From: Candidatus Hydrogenedentota bacterium
GTDB taxonomy: Bacteria; Hydrogenedentota; Hydrogenedentia; Hydrogenedentales; CAITNO01
Direction: 5' to 3'
Length of the DNA: 64,000 nucleotides
Assembly: GCA_903893795.1 (NCBI GenBank)
Contig: CAITNO010000106.1
Coordinates: 186,001-250,000 of the forward strand
The number at the start of each line of letters is the position of its first letter. The stretch's first letter is position 1. Below, piece by piece: positions 34,537 through 42,514 of the stretch. The notes beneath the pieces were generated by a model. The model was not told the origin of the DNA, searched no databases, and saw nothing but the letters and a program-made list of their open reading frames with translations. The translations under genes were made by a program, and so were the position numbers.

Positions 34537-34648
34537 GGGGGAGGTGGGGCTCAGAGGTATGGGAGTAACGGGAATGCTGGGGAATATGGGAGGCAGCACC
34601 GGGTGTCCGGGAGCCCTGGCCGAATCTGAGATTTGAGATTTGAGATTT
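34537..34648 (+). other. G-rich tract and three tandem GAGATTT repeats in a convergent gap
   Basis: Between degP and proB. From 34537 to 34612 at least six runs of three or more G occur (GGGGG, GGGG, GGG, GGG, GGGG, GGG). GAGATTT is repeated three times without gap at 34628-34648. No gene seen. Confidence 0.55.
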
Positions 34649-34687
34649 ACCAGAGACGAAGGAAGCGCTTGACAGAAATGTCTTGGT

Positions 34688-35821
34688 TTACAGCACCACC
34701 AGGTTGTCGCGGTGGATGACCTCGTCGAAATCTTTATGGCCCAGCAGGGCGGTTATTTCGGCGCTCTTGTGGCCTATAATGCGGCGGATGTCCTCACTGC
34801 CGTAGTTGACCAGTCCGCGCGCAATCAGTTCGCCCGAATGGTCCACAATGCGCACGGCCGCGCCGGAGTCGAACTGGCCCTCCACGCCGGTGATGCCGGC
34901 GGGCAGCAGGCTCTTGCCCCGGTCAAGGAGCGCCGTGCGCGCGCCGTCGTCGATGCGGAGCATGCCCCTTGCCGCGCGGCCAAAGGCGATCCAGCGCTTG
35001 CGGTGCGACAGGGCGGCGTGGGCGGGAAGGAACTGGGTGCAGGGGAGTGTGCCGTCCAGCACGCCGTGGATGACCCCGGACTTGTAGCCGTTGGCGATCA
35101 CGCAGCGCACCCCCGCCGCAGTGGCGATGCGGGCGGCATCCAGCTTGGTGCGCATGCCGCCGGTGGAGGCAATACTGCCGGCCCCGCCGGCCACGGCCTC
35201 CAGGTCATGGGTAATCCCGCCCTCGTCCACCACGGGAATGAGTTTGGCCCGCTTGTCCTTGTCGGGGTTGCGGTCATACAGGCCGTCCACGTCGGTGAGG
35301 ATGACCAGCAGGTCGGCGTTGATCTTGGCCGCTATCTTGGCGGCCAGCGTGTCGTTGTCACCAAAGCGCAGTTCTTCGGTGGCGGTGGAGTCGTTCTCGT
35401 TAATCACCGGAATGACGTTCTTCATCTCGAACAGCGTCGCCAGCGTGTTGCGCACGTTGAGATAGTTACGGCGCTCGTCGAGGTCGGCCTGGGTGAGCAG
35501 CACCTGCGCCGTGGTCAGGCCGGGACCGTGGGAATTCACCAGGGTCTCGTAGTAGTGCATGAGCCGGGACTGGCCCACGGCGGCCACGGCCTGCTTCTCG
35601 GGGAGGAGGGTGGGCCGGCGCTCCATGCCGAGGGCGCTCATGCCGCAGCCGACCGCGCCGGAACTGACCACCAGCACATCGATGCCGTGCGCCGTCTTGA
35701 GGTCGCACAGTTCGCGGACAACGGCCTCCATCACGCGCCCCTCAAAGGCGCGCTTGCCGCTCAACAGGTTGGTGCCGATCTTGACGACCAGCCGTTTCAG
35801 CCGAACCGGATCTGTTTTCAT
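34688..35821 (-). CDS. proB: Glutamate 5-kinase
   Basis: 377 residues. Amino acid kinase fold with VVKIGTNLL, VSSGAVGCGM, INENDSTATEELRFGDND, ILTDVDGLYDRNPD and STGGMRTKLDAA, then a C-terminal PUA domain (GITGVEGQFDSGAAVRIVD). It phosphorylates glutamate in the first step of proline synthesis. The start is at 35821 (MKTDPVRLK), with AAGG six bases upstream; the open frame further up overlaps obg and is not real. It follows obg by 34 bp, likely in one transcript; proA is not in the window. Confidence 0.95.
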   Translation of the reverse strand: MKTDPVRLKRLVVKIGTNLLSGKRAFEGRVMEAVVRELCDLKTAHGIDVLVVSSGAVGCGMSALGMERRPTLLPEKQAVAAVGQSRLMHYYETLVNSHGPGLTTAQVLLTQADLDERRNYLNVRNTLATLFEMKNVIPVINENDSTATEELRFGDNDTLAAKIAAKINADLLVILTDVDGLYDRNPDKDKRAKLIPVVDEGGITHDLEAVAGGAGSIASTGGMRTKLDAARIATAAGVRCVIANGYKSGVIHGVLDGTLPCTQFLPAHAALSHRKRWIAFGRAARGMLRIDDGARTALLDRGKSLLPAGITGVEGQFDSGAAVRIVDHSGELIARGLVNYGSEDIRRIIGHKSAEITALLGHKDFDEVIHRDNLVVL

Positions 35822-35855
35822 CGGAACCTTGCACTTTCCCGTGCGGGCCGCCGCC

Positions 35856-37124
35856 TCAGTCCGCCTGATAGTCCAGGTCCACCCCGCCAATGCGGACGAC
35901 CTGGCCGGGCTGGGCGCCCATGCGCTTGAGGGCCTTGAACACGCCCATCTTCTTGAGCCGAAGCTGCAGGTGTTCGATGCCCTCTTCGTTGTCAAAGTCG
36001 GTCATCTGCACCGCCTGGATCGGCCTGCGTCCCTCGACCTCAAAACCTTCGGGGATGCGGGTGACCTGGAACGGCGCCTCATAAGTATATTCACGGTCGG
36101 GCTCCGGTGCATCCTTCGCCGCTTCGGCGTCGTCCAGCGTGCGCTGCCGGGCCTTCTCCACCTCGGTCCACAGGGCTTCAAGCAGCAGGTCGAGCCCCTC
36201 GTGGGTGGCGGCGGAAATCAGCCATGCCGGCTGGAGCTTGGCGGCCAGTTCGGTGAAGCGCTCGCGGTTCTCCGGGATGTCGGCCTTGTTGAACGCGTAG
36301 AGCCGGGGGCGGTTGCGAAACTCGGGGCTGTACCGTTCCAGCTCGCTTTCAAGAATGTTGCGGGTGGCCACCGGGTCCTCATCGCCCAAGTCAATCAGAA
36401 AGAGCAGCACCTGGGTGCGCTCGATGTGCCGCAGGAAGTCATGGCCCAGGCCCTTGCCCTCGGCGGCACCCTCGATGATGCCGGGGATGTCGGCCATGGT
36501 GAAGAGGCGGTGTCCCGAAAGTCCCACAATCCCCAGATTGGGCGACAGCGTGGTGAAGGGGTAGTCGGCGATCTTGGGCCGGGCCGCCGTGACGGCAGCC
36601 AGCAGCGTTGACTTGCCCGCATTGGGCAGGCCCACAAGGCCAAGCTCGGCAATCACCTTCAGCTCCAGCAGATATTCCTTTTCGTCACCCGGTTCGCCCT
36701 TTTCCGCAAACTTGGGCGCGCGGTTCTGGTGGGTGGCAAAGCGGGCATTGCCCCGGCCGCCCTTGCCGCCACGCGCGGCCAGATAGCGTTGGCCCACCTC
36801 CACCAGATCGGCCAGAATCTCGCCGGTGTGGAATTCGCGGACCACGGTGCCGCAGGGCACCTCGATGATCATTTCCTCGCCGCACTTGCCATGGCAGTCG
36901 CTGCCCTTGCCGTGCATGCCCCGGTTTCCCACCCAGTGGGCATGATAGGAAACGTCTAGCAGCGTGGCCATTTTCTTGGTGGCAACCAGGAAAACATCGC
37001 CGCCATTACCGCCATCGCCGCCATTGGGACCGCCGTTGGCTATATAGGCTTCACGTTTGAAAGCGCAACAGCCATTGCCGCCGTTGCCGCCATTCACCTT
37101 GATTCTTGCATGATCTATAAACAT
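35856..37124 (-). CDS. obg: Obg/CgtA GTPase
   Basis: 422 residues in three parts: Gly-rich Obg fold (GGNGGNGCCAFKREAYIANGG), a G domain with G1 GLPNAGKSTL, G3 DIPGIIEGA and G4 NKAD, and a C-terminal OCT domain (RPIQAVQMTDFDNEEGIEHL). Obg helps assemble the 50S subunit and links growth to GTP level. It lies downstream of rplU-rpmA, the classic order, but a terminator-like hairpin at 37282-37309 separates them. Confidence 0.96.
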   Translation of the reverse strand: MFIDHARIKVNGGNGGNGCCAFKREAYIANGGPNGGDGGNGGDVFLVATKKMATLLDVSYHAHWVGNRGMHGKGSDCHGKCGEEMIIEVPCGTVVREFHTGEILADLVEVGQRYLAARGGKGGRGNARFATHQNRAPKFAEKGEPGDEKEYLLELKVIAELGLVGLPNAGKSTLLAAVTAARPKIADYPFTTLSPNLGIVGLSGHRLFTMADIPGIIEGAAEGKGLGHDFLRHIERTQVLLFLIDLGDEDPVATRNILESELERYSPEFRNRPRLYAFNKADIPENRERFTELAAKLQPAWLISAATHEGLDLLLEALWTEVEKARQRTLDDAEAAKDAPEPDREYTYEAPFQVTRIPEGFEVEGRRPIQAVQMTDFDNEEGIEHLQLRLKKMGVFKALKRMGAQPGQVVRIGGVDLDYQAD

Positions 37125-37281
37125 TCACAAACCGCCTGAAAAGTCTGCCAAAAGAATACAAAAAACTAAATAAGCCCTCTGTGTCTTTCGGTCCTACGTT
37201 CTATCCCGTCCCGCACATCATTCCCATTCTTCCCATGAAAACCGCCACAAACGCACGCGTCACCGATGCCTGCTCCAAAGT

Positions 37282-37309
37282 AAAACACCCCCAAACGAGT
37301 TGAGGGTGT
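37282..37309 (-). terminator. Terminator between rpmA and obg
   Basis: On the minus strand ACACCCTCAA-loop-TTGGGGGTGT (arms 37300-37309 and 37285-37294, one mismatch) followed by TTTTACTTT. It probably limits rplU-rpmA read-through into obg. Confidence 0.75.
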
Positions 37310-37349
37310 CAAAAGAGCCAGTGATACCGCCGAAGCGGGATAATTCAAC

Positions 37350-37628
37350 TTACTCGGCGGCGGCGACGGCGGCAACGACCGGAAGGATGTCCACGCAGTG
37401 GCGGCCCTTCTTGAAGTACCGGAACTGCACCACGCCGTCGACGAGGGCGAACAGGGTGTGATCCCTGCCGATGCCGCAGTTGACGCCGGGATGCACTTTG
37501 GAACCGCGCTGCCGGATAATGATGTTGCCCGCGAGGACTTTCTGTCCGCCGTAGCGCTTGACACCCAGCCGCTGTGCATTACTGTCGCGACCGTTGCGCG
37601 AACTACCGCCTGCTTTCTTGTGAGCCAT
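37350..37628 (-). CDS. rpmA: 50S ribosomal protein L27
   Basis: 92 residues starting [18 protein letters not shown], the conserved L27 N-terminus that reaches the peptidyl transferase centre and here needs no N-terminal cleavage. The body [16 protein letters not shown] is typical; a short Ala/Val tail is added. AGGGAG precedes the start. Follows rplU by 12 bp. Confidence 0.97.
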   Translation of the reverse strand: MAHKKAGGSSRNGRDSNAQRLGVKRYGGQKVLAGNIIIRQRGSKVHPGVNCGIGRDHTLFALVDGVVQFRYFKKGRHCVDILPVVAAVAAAE

Positions 37629-37640
37629 GACTAATCTCCC

Positions 37641-37955
37641 TTATGCCTTGATCTCGCGGATCTCGAGTTCGGTGTAGAGCTGCCGGTGTCCCTGCGTCCG
37701 CTCGTAGCCTTTGCGCTTCTTGTACTTGTAGACGCGGATTTTTTTGTTCAGGCCGTGGGCCTTCACTTCCGCGACCACCTTGCTGTCGGTCAGCGCCTGC
37801 GGGTCGACCACGATGTCCGCGCCGCCCTTCGCAACCAGCTGCACCTGGCCCAGTTCCACGATTTCGCCCACGGGATTGTCGAGCTTCTCCACGCGGATCA
37901 GATCGCCCTGGGTCACGCGGTACTGTTTGCCGCCTGTCGTCACCACTGCGTACAT
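37641..37955 (-). CDS. rplU: 50S ribosomal protein L21
   Basis: 104 residues: MYAVVTTGGKQYRVTQGD at the start and the C-terminal signature YKYKKRKGYERTQGHRQ. First gene of the rplU-rpmA pair, with GGAG upstream of the start. Confidence 0.97.
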   Translation of the reverse strand: MYAVVTTGGKQYRVTQGDLIRVEKLDNPVGEIVELGQVQLVAKGGADIVVDPQALTDSKVVAEVKAHGLNKKIRVYKYKKRKGYERTQGHRQLYTELEIREIKA

Positions 37956-38018
37956 GTTTCCATCTCCGTCAATTTTTATCGCGCCGCACCGGGCCTAATG
38001 GCCCGCCGCGCCGCGTCT

Positions 38019-38855
38019 TCAAATCTGTTCAGCCGCCTGGCCCTGCGTCATGCCCGCATCGAACCGCGCGGCGGCCGTCCGCAACTCGGCAATGGCCGAG
38101 AGGGAGGCCAGATAACTCGACTTCGGGTTGTTCGGCGAGGGCAGGTTGTTTGTCGTCGCCCGCAGTTCACCGAAAGGCCCGATGGCCACTATTTCATGCG
38201 AATTGGTCGTGGCCGCCGGGTCGGCAACCACGCGCACCTTGGTCCGCTCCGCGCCGATGCCCGCCAGGCTTAGCGCCGCCGCAACGTTCACGTTGGCCGG
38301 GAAGGCCTTCACCGCGTCGAGCGCGGAACCGTCGAACACCACCAGCGGCGCGGTCAGCCCGTCCACGCTGATGCCGTTGTTCACGAGATAGGGCGCACCC
38401 TTCAGTCCCGCAGGCGGCTTGCGTGTCGTCAGCGTCACCGAGTCCAGCCCGGCCTGCATCGCCGAACGGATGCCGTCCAGCCCGCAAATCGCGCCGGAGG
38501 GCATGCAAATCAGGATGTTGCCCTGCCGCGCAACGCCGAAAAGCTCCGGGTTGAGCATCAGTCCGCCGAGGCTCATGATGAGGCAGTCCACCCCGTGCTT
38601 GGCCGCACTGCGCACCACATCGGGGACAACCGCCGCCACGGCGGCTTCCACCAGGAAGTCGCACCCGGCCGCCGTCTCGTCAAGCGTGCCAATCGCTGCA
38701 TTCAACTTGTGTTGCTGCCGGAGCCGTTCCGCCTTTTCCACGTCCACGTCCGTCAGCCCGGATACTTCCGCACCGATTCGTCCGTCAGCCATGGCTTCGC
38801 AGAGCGCGGATGCGATATTGCCGCATCCAACAAGCCCAACCTTCATCGCGGCCAT
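38019..38855 (-). CDS. nadX: L-aspartate dehydrogenase
   Basis: 278 residues. N-terminal Rossmann motif GLVGCGNIAS binds NAD(P); the middle MSLGGLMLNPELF and MPSGAICGLDGIRSA and the C-terminal PANVNVAAALSLAGIG and VADPAATTNSHEI are typical of the aspartate dehydrogenase/DUF108 family, including the catalytic His in NSHEI. It would oxidise aspartate to iminoaspartate for NAD synthesis (replacing NadB) or for aspartate catabolism; no nadA/nadC is nearby, so the role is open. Start at MAAMKVG (38855) with GGAGGG five bases upstream. Confidence 0.9.
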   Translation of the reverse strand: MAAMKVGLVGCGNIASALCEAMADGRIGAEVSGLTDVDVEKAERLRQQHKLNAAIGTLDETAAGCDFLVEAAVAAVVPDVVRSAAKHGVDCLIMSLGGLMLNPELFGVARQGNILICMPSGAICGLDGIRSAMQAGLDSVTLTTRKPPAGLKGAPYLVNNGISVDGLTAPLVVFDGSALDAVKAFPANVNVAAALSLAGIGAERTKVRVVADPAATTNSHEIVAIGPFGELRATTNNLPSPNNPKSSYLASLSAIAELRTAAARFDAGMTQGQAAEQI

Positions 38856-39089
38856 TCGGCCCTCCGGCAGGCGCATCCGCAAAATCTGCCACGAACGCGC
38901 ATAATAACGGCGCATTTTTCTTTGTCAGGGAAAAAAACCGCCGACTTGGTCCCAGTCCATGTATACCGACACCGATACACAAAGCGGACGAAGTCTAGCA
39001 TACGCAACCCCCGCCAGTCAATCTATTTATGACGGGAAACAGGCGCTTCGGAAAGGGCGGTTGGGAATCTGGAAGCCGGGAAAACAGAA

Positions 39090-39123
39090 TCAACATGGAT
39101 AAACAGGATGAGCAGGATTAGGA
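39090..39123. repeat. ACAGGATG-type dispersed repeat, copy 1
   Basis: TCAACATGGAT followed by AAACAGGATGAGCAGGATTA. The same motif order is found in both arms of the inverted repeat at 42256-42342. Confidence 0.55.
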
Positions 39124-39281
39124 ACGGCGAAAGGCCCGGATTCCCAACCGTTTTTCCTCTGCGCGCCTCCGCGTCCTCTGCGTCTCTGCGTTGATTTCCC
39201 CCCTGCCGCCGGCAATTCCGCAGGGTCTTCATCCTGTTCATGTGTTCGTTCATGTGAAATTGGTCTTGTTCCAAAATCTTC

Positions 39282-39310
39282 TTGACAGGTCCTCAAAAAC
39301 GGATTATGCT
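39282..39310 (+). promoter_or_regulatory. Sigma-70 type promoter of padR operon
   Basis: TTGACA at 39282-39287 and TATGCT at 39305-39310 with the ideal 17-bp spacer, 40 bp before the padR start. Confidence 0.8.
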
Positions 39311-39315
39311 AATCA

Positions 39316-39337
39316 CATCGGATTCCGATGCATCGGA
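39316..39337 (+). promoter_or_regulatory. Probable operator for PadR autoregulation
   Basis: Perfect palindrome CATCGGA-T-TCCGATG (39316-39330) directly followed by a third half site CATCGGA (39331-39337). It covers the likely transcription start, just after the -10 box, where a bound repressor would block the promoter. Confidence 0.6.
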
Positions 39338-39350
39338 AAGGACCATAGAC

Positions 39351-39662
39351 ATGAACCTCAAAGGAACCCTGCCGCTGCTCATCCTGAGCGCGCTGGAACG
39401 GGAGCCAAAACACGGCTACCTGATCGCCACGGAGATCAAAGCCAAGTCCAAGGGCGTGCTCGATTTCCGGGAAGGCACGCTCTACCCCGCCCTGCACGAA
39501 CAGGAACGCAAGGGACTCATCGAGTCCTATGAACTCGAAGAGCCGGGCCGCGTGCGCCGTTACTACCGCATCACCGAAAACGGGCGCAGGGTGCTCGAAA
39601 AAGAACGCGCTGAATGGAAGGAAGTATCGGCTGCCGTGACGCTGCTGCTGGAAGGGGCATGA
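39351..39662 (+). CDS. PadR family transcriptional regulator
   Basis: 103 residues: LKGTLPLLILSALEREPKHGYLIA and the winged-helix wing with FREGTLYPALHEQERKGLIES and YYRITENGRRVLE, the PadR DNA-binding domain; no long C-terminal helix pair, so the small subfamily. It likely represses its own operon through the palindrome upstream. Start at 39351 with AAGGA eight bases upstream. The next gene begins 7 bp after its stop, and small PadR proteins often sit beside HAAS-type membrane genes. Confidence 0.9.
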   Translation: MNLKGTLPLLILSALEREPKHGYLIATEIKAKSKGVLDFREGTLYPALHEQERKGLIESYELEEPGRVRRYYRITENGRRVLEKERAEWKEVSAAVTLLLEGA

Positions 39663-39669
39663 GGGGAGC

Positions 39670-40875
39670 ATGAACACCACAACCGAAGCAGGCGAATTGA
39701 ACCCCGGTGTCCATCCAAAGTGCCGATGCCGCGCGGTGAGCATCTTGAGCAGCGGTCGGGCACGTCCACGCCGCCGGACCATTCCGGACATGAAGCGCCT
39801 CCTGCGGTGCTGCCGGCAGCACGACGAGCAGTACATCCTGCATGCGCTCGGCCTGTTCTTTGCCTATCGCGGTCGCACGTACAATACCTACCTGCGGGCA
39901 GCACCTTCGCCACTTGCCCGCGCTTACGTGAAAGGCAAGTTGCTAAATGGTGTTCGGCTTTGGGTCACTCAGGCTACACAAAATCTGTGCGTTGACGCGC
40001 AGAAGCGAATTCGGAAGGAAATCACGGCGCATTGCCAAGATGCGTTGGAGTCGCTGGAGGAGTTAGGGCTTTTGCTGGAAGAAGCCGAGACTCGTGTACT
40101 GGAAGAACTGGGCGACCCAACCGTGGCGAACAGGGCATTTCAGAAGACGTATCTGACTCCCGCACAGGAACGGTATGTGGCGCGGATATCCAGCCCTAGC
40201 CCAACATACTATCAGACGCTCGGCATGGCAATGGTATTCGCTTGCGTTTGCGCGTCCTTGGAGGCCTTGTTCTTTTTGTCGCGCAATCTCGGATGGTTCG
40301 ACGTAAGTACCCCCGGCAACATAATGATGGCCTTTATGACAATGTGTCTCCTCTTTCAGGTGCGCTTTAGATTCCGATTCGAAATCTATGCGACGCGCAA
40401 ATGGGAATTCTGGTTCAAGGCACGGTTGGTTCATGCAAGATCGTGGATTCTATTTGCTCTCCTCACCTGTCTTTACGGGTATATGGAAGCAAAAATGCGT
40501 CCGCAGAAATATTTCTTCTGCTGTATCTTTATCGTCGTCCTGCCACTCTATTGGTCCATACATCGTGGAATCATTCGAGACATCTTTGTCTCCTTTCCGC
40601 GTTCGCCACGCGCCAGAACTTGCCTCATGCTTGGCTACAGCAGTTTCGTTTTCGGGCTGATGCTGGCAGTTATCCTGTTATTCAGATGGACGGTCCAAGT
40701 CGGCCGGGAAGATTACGAGCCTGAGGTCGGCTTTATTTACCAAGCGATACCTACTGTCGTCGCGCTCTTTTGGTTTGGCTGCCATGCGCTGGTGGGGGCC
40801 TATTTCGTGTCCAAGTGCAATGTACCGCAAACGAAAGCGGTGGAAAGAGAGCCGCAGGAGGAGGACCCGGCGTGA
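39670..40875 (+). CDS. HAAS/permease-prefix-like membrane protein, paralogue A
   Basis: 401 residues. N-terminal basic and Cys-rich part (KCRCRAVS, MKRLLRCCRQHDEQ), then a helical domain with RIRKEITAHCQDALESLEEL and VLEELGDP, the pattern of the HAAS/DUF1700-like domain that usually accompanies PadR regulators, then about six membrane helices (for example GMAMVFACVCASLEALFF, WILFALLTCLYGYMEA, AVILLFRW). Function probably membrane sensing linked to the PadR protein. The next gene is a paralogue; their 5' parts are almost identical (39721-39872 against 40943-41094). Start could also be MKRLLRCC at 39790. Confidence 0.7.
   Translation: MNTTTEAGELNPGVHPKCRCRAVSILSSGRARPRRRTIPDMKRLLRCCRQHDEQYILHALGLFFAYRGRTYNTYLRAAPSPLARAYVKGKLLNGVRLWVTQATQNLCVDAQKRIRKEITAHCQDALESLEELGLLLEEAETRVLEELGDPTVANRAFQKTYLTPAQERYVARISSPSPTYYQTLGMAMVFACVCASLEALFFLSRNLGWFDVSTPGNIMMAFMTMCLLFQVRFRFRFEIYATRKWEFWFKARLVHARSWILFALLTCLYGYMEAKMRPQKYFFCCIFIVVLPLYWSIHRGIIRDIFVSFPRSPRARTCLMLGYSSFVFGLMLAVILLFRWTVQVGREDYEPEVGFIYQAIPTVVALFWFGCHALVGAYFVSKCNVPQTKAVEREPQEEDPA
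39721..39872 (+). repeat. 152-bp direct repeat, copy 1
   Basis: Matches 40943-41094 at 147 of 152 positions by eye, while the sequence on the 3' side differs much more. Both copies lie at the same place in the two paralogous genes. Confidence 0.9.
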
Positions 40876-40891
40876 GAGACATAAGAGAAGG

Positions 40892-42106
40892 ATGAACTTC
40901 ACCACGGAAACAGGGGATCGAAACCAAGCCCTTCGCCCGAACTGCCGATGCCGTTCGGTGAGCATCTTGAGCAGCAGTCGGGCACGTCCACGCCGCCGGA
41001 CCATTCCGGACATGAAGCGCCTGTTGCGGTGCTGCCGGCAGCACGACGAGCAGTACATCCTGCATGCGCTCGGCCTGTTCTTTGCCTATCGCGGCCGGAA
41101 ATACAGGCCGTGTCCGCAGACTGCCGCGTCACCGTTTCCCCGCGTTTTTGTCGATGACAAACCTACAGGCGTGCGGCTCTGGATTGAGCAGGCCACGCAG
41201 TACCTCTGCACCGAAGCGAAGAAACGTATCCGTAAAGAAATCACGGGACATTGCGATGACGCGCAAGCCGCACTCATGGAATCGGGGCTTTCCCGGGAAG
41301 CGGCGGAAACACGGGTCCTGGAAGAACTGGGCGACCCGTTGCAGGCGAACAAGGCATTTCAGAAGACATACCTGACCTCCGCGCAGGAACGGTACATGGC
41401 GCGCGTGTTTGAATTCGGACAGACGCAGTATCAGCTGCTCCATTTAGTCATCATGTTCTCCTGCTCTCTTGCATTAATTGAATCGTTTCTGGCCCTGGCG
41501 AAAGTTCTCGGCTGGTTTGAATTTGAGATTACCCGCTTTGTCTATATGGTTGGCATCGACTTCGTACAACTGCGTCAGGCGAGTGTGGGAAAATTCAACG
41601 ACAAAATCGAGCAACGCTATATCGTCCGCATTAAACGTCCGCTTGAGCGCAGAAGCACGTGGCTGCTGTTTGCCGGGTTTGCCTGTCTCTATTCCTTGTT
41701 GGAGACTCAGGTTGCCCCCAAAGACAGCCTCCTCTACTTGCTGGTTGTTGTGGTTCCATTCCTCTATGGAACGGTGCACCGGGCAATGATCCGCGACATG
41801 GTTGCCCGGCTTCCCAATGCGCCACGTCTCAGAACACTCATCATGTCCGTCCATGGTGCGGCATTGTTCACCCTGGCACTTGCGGCGATATGGTTCTTCC
41901 GTTGGAGAATCATGATGGCTGGGGACCTTGTTTCGTACTCAAAAATAGACTCGGAACTGGTGGTCATGGGACAGGCCCTGCCCATCCTCATCGGGCTGCT
42001 GTGGTTTGGCGGGCATGCGCTGGTGGGGGCGTTCTTCGTGTCCAAGTGCCATGGGCCGCAGAAGGCGACGGTGAAAAGGGAACCGGAGGAAGAGCGTCCG
42101 GCGTAG
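40892..42106 (+). CDS. HAAS/permease-prefix-like membrane protein, paralogue B
   Basis: 404 residues, collinear with paralogue A: basic Cys-rich start (NCRCRSVS, MKRLLRCCRQHDEQ), HAAS-like helices RIRKEITGHCDDAQAALMES and VLEELGDP, then about six membrane helices ending in WFGGHALVGAFFVSKCHGP. The start is set at 40892 by alignment to A, 16 bp after A ends, so the two are cotranscribed with padR. AGAAGG abuts the ATG, closer than is normal for a ribosome site. Both C-termini carry a Glu-rich tail after K-C-x-x-P-Q. Confidence 0.7.
   Translation: MNFTTETGDRNQALRPNCRCRSVSILSSSRARPRRRTIPDMKRLLRCCRQHDEQYILHALGLFFAYRGRKYRPCPQTAASPFPRVFVDDKPTGVRLWIEQATQYLCTEAKKRIRKEITGHCDDAQAALMESGLSREAAETRVLEELGDPLQANKAFQKTYLTSAQERYMARVFEFGQTQYQLLHLVIMFSCSLALIESFLALAKVLGWFEFEITRFVYMVGIDFVQLRQASVGKFNDKIEQRYIVRIKRPLERRSTWLLFAGFACLYSLLETQVAPKDSLLYLLVVVVPFLYGTVHRAMIRDMVARLPNAPRLRTLIMSVHGAALFTLALAAIWFFRWRIMMAGDLVSYSKIDSELVVMGQALPILIGLLWFGGHALVGAFFVSKCHGPQKATVKREPEEERPA
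40943..41094 (+). repeat. 152-bp direct repeat, copy 2
   Basis: Partner of 39721-39872. Only five differences were found; identity ends abruptly after GCCTATCGCGG. Confidence 0.9.
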
Positions 42107-42514
42107 CGGGGGCACAATTGATAATGGACAATTGACATTGGACAATGAAATGCACCTGTTGAAAGGTACCTGTCTTTCAGTCCGGTCCACTTCGCCTACA
42201 AAGTCCACGAGGTCCGTATTGTCCACAACCGGGCAGAGATTTCTTTCGAGCATGCTTCAACATGGATTTGAAGGATAGGTAGGATAAGAACCCCATGGTC
42301 CGGCCGTCTTTTATCCTGTCCATCCTGTGCATCCATGTTCAAAGGGCCCGGCACCCTCCGGTCAAGTTGCCGCAGTGCATTGCCCCCGTACTTTGGCATA
42401 GACTTTTCCGTGTCCATGGAATGCCACGGCGAGGAAGCGGATTGCACTGTGTACGGTCCTTTAGCGTCAGAACCGACAGCCGAGGGCGGCTGTCCCACAG
42501 GGGAACCTGCTGTG
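42107..42514. other. 408-bp intergenic region with imperfect inverted repeat, no gene supported
   Basis: After paralogue B there is a stretch of short ATTGACA/ATTGGACA-like words (about 42115-42147), then the inverted repeat at 42256-42342. The frame of the next gene is open back to 42335, but that part does not look like protein. Confidence 0.5.
42256..42342. repeat. Imperfect inverted repeat of the ACAGGATG type
   Basis: Left arm 42256-42291 begins TTCAACATGGAT; right arm 42306-42342 ends ATCCATGTTCAA. Internal parts carry GGATAGGTAGGATAA and TATCCTGTCCATCCTG. About three quarters of positions pair. Related to 39090-39123. Confidence 0.6.

Larger units (their letters stand above)
38856..39350. 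other. 495-bp region between divergent genes with dispersed-repeat-like sequence, no gene supported
   Basis: Lies between nadX (minus) and padR (plus). It contains AACATGGATAAACAGGATG and AGCAGGATTAGGA (39090-39123) and a partner arm CATCCTGTTCATG (39230-39242), similar to the inverted repeat at 42256-42342, plus a stretch with repeated C-T-C-T-G-C-G units (CCTCTGCGTCTCTGCG type, about 39170-39195). The right end carries the padR promoter and operator. Confidence 0.55.

Noticed and set aside
39170-39195. Possible CRISPR or tandem array from repeated CTCTGCG words
   Set aside because: Only two or three short units with no spacers; it looks like a degenerate dispersed repeat.
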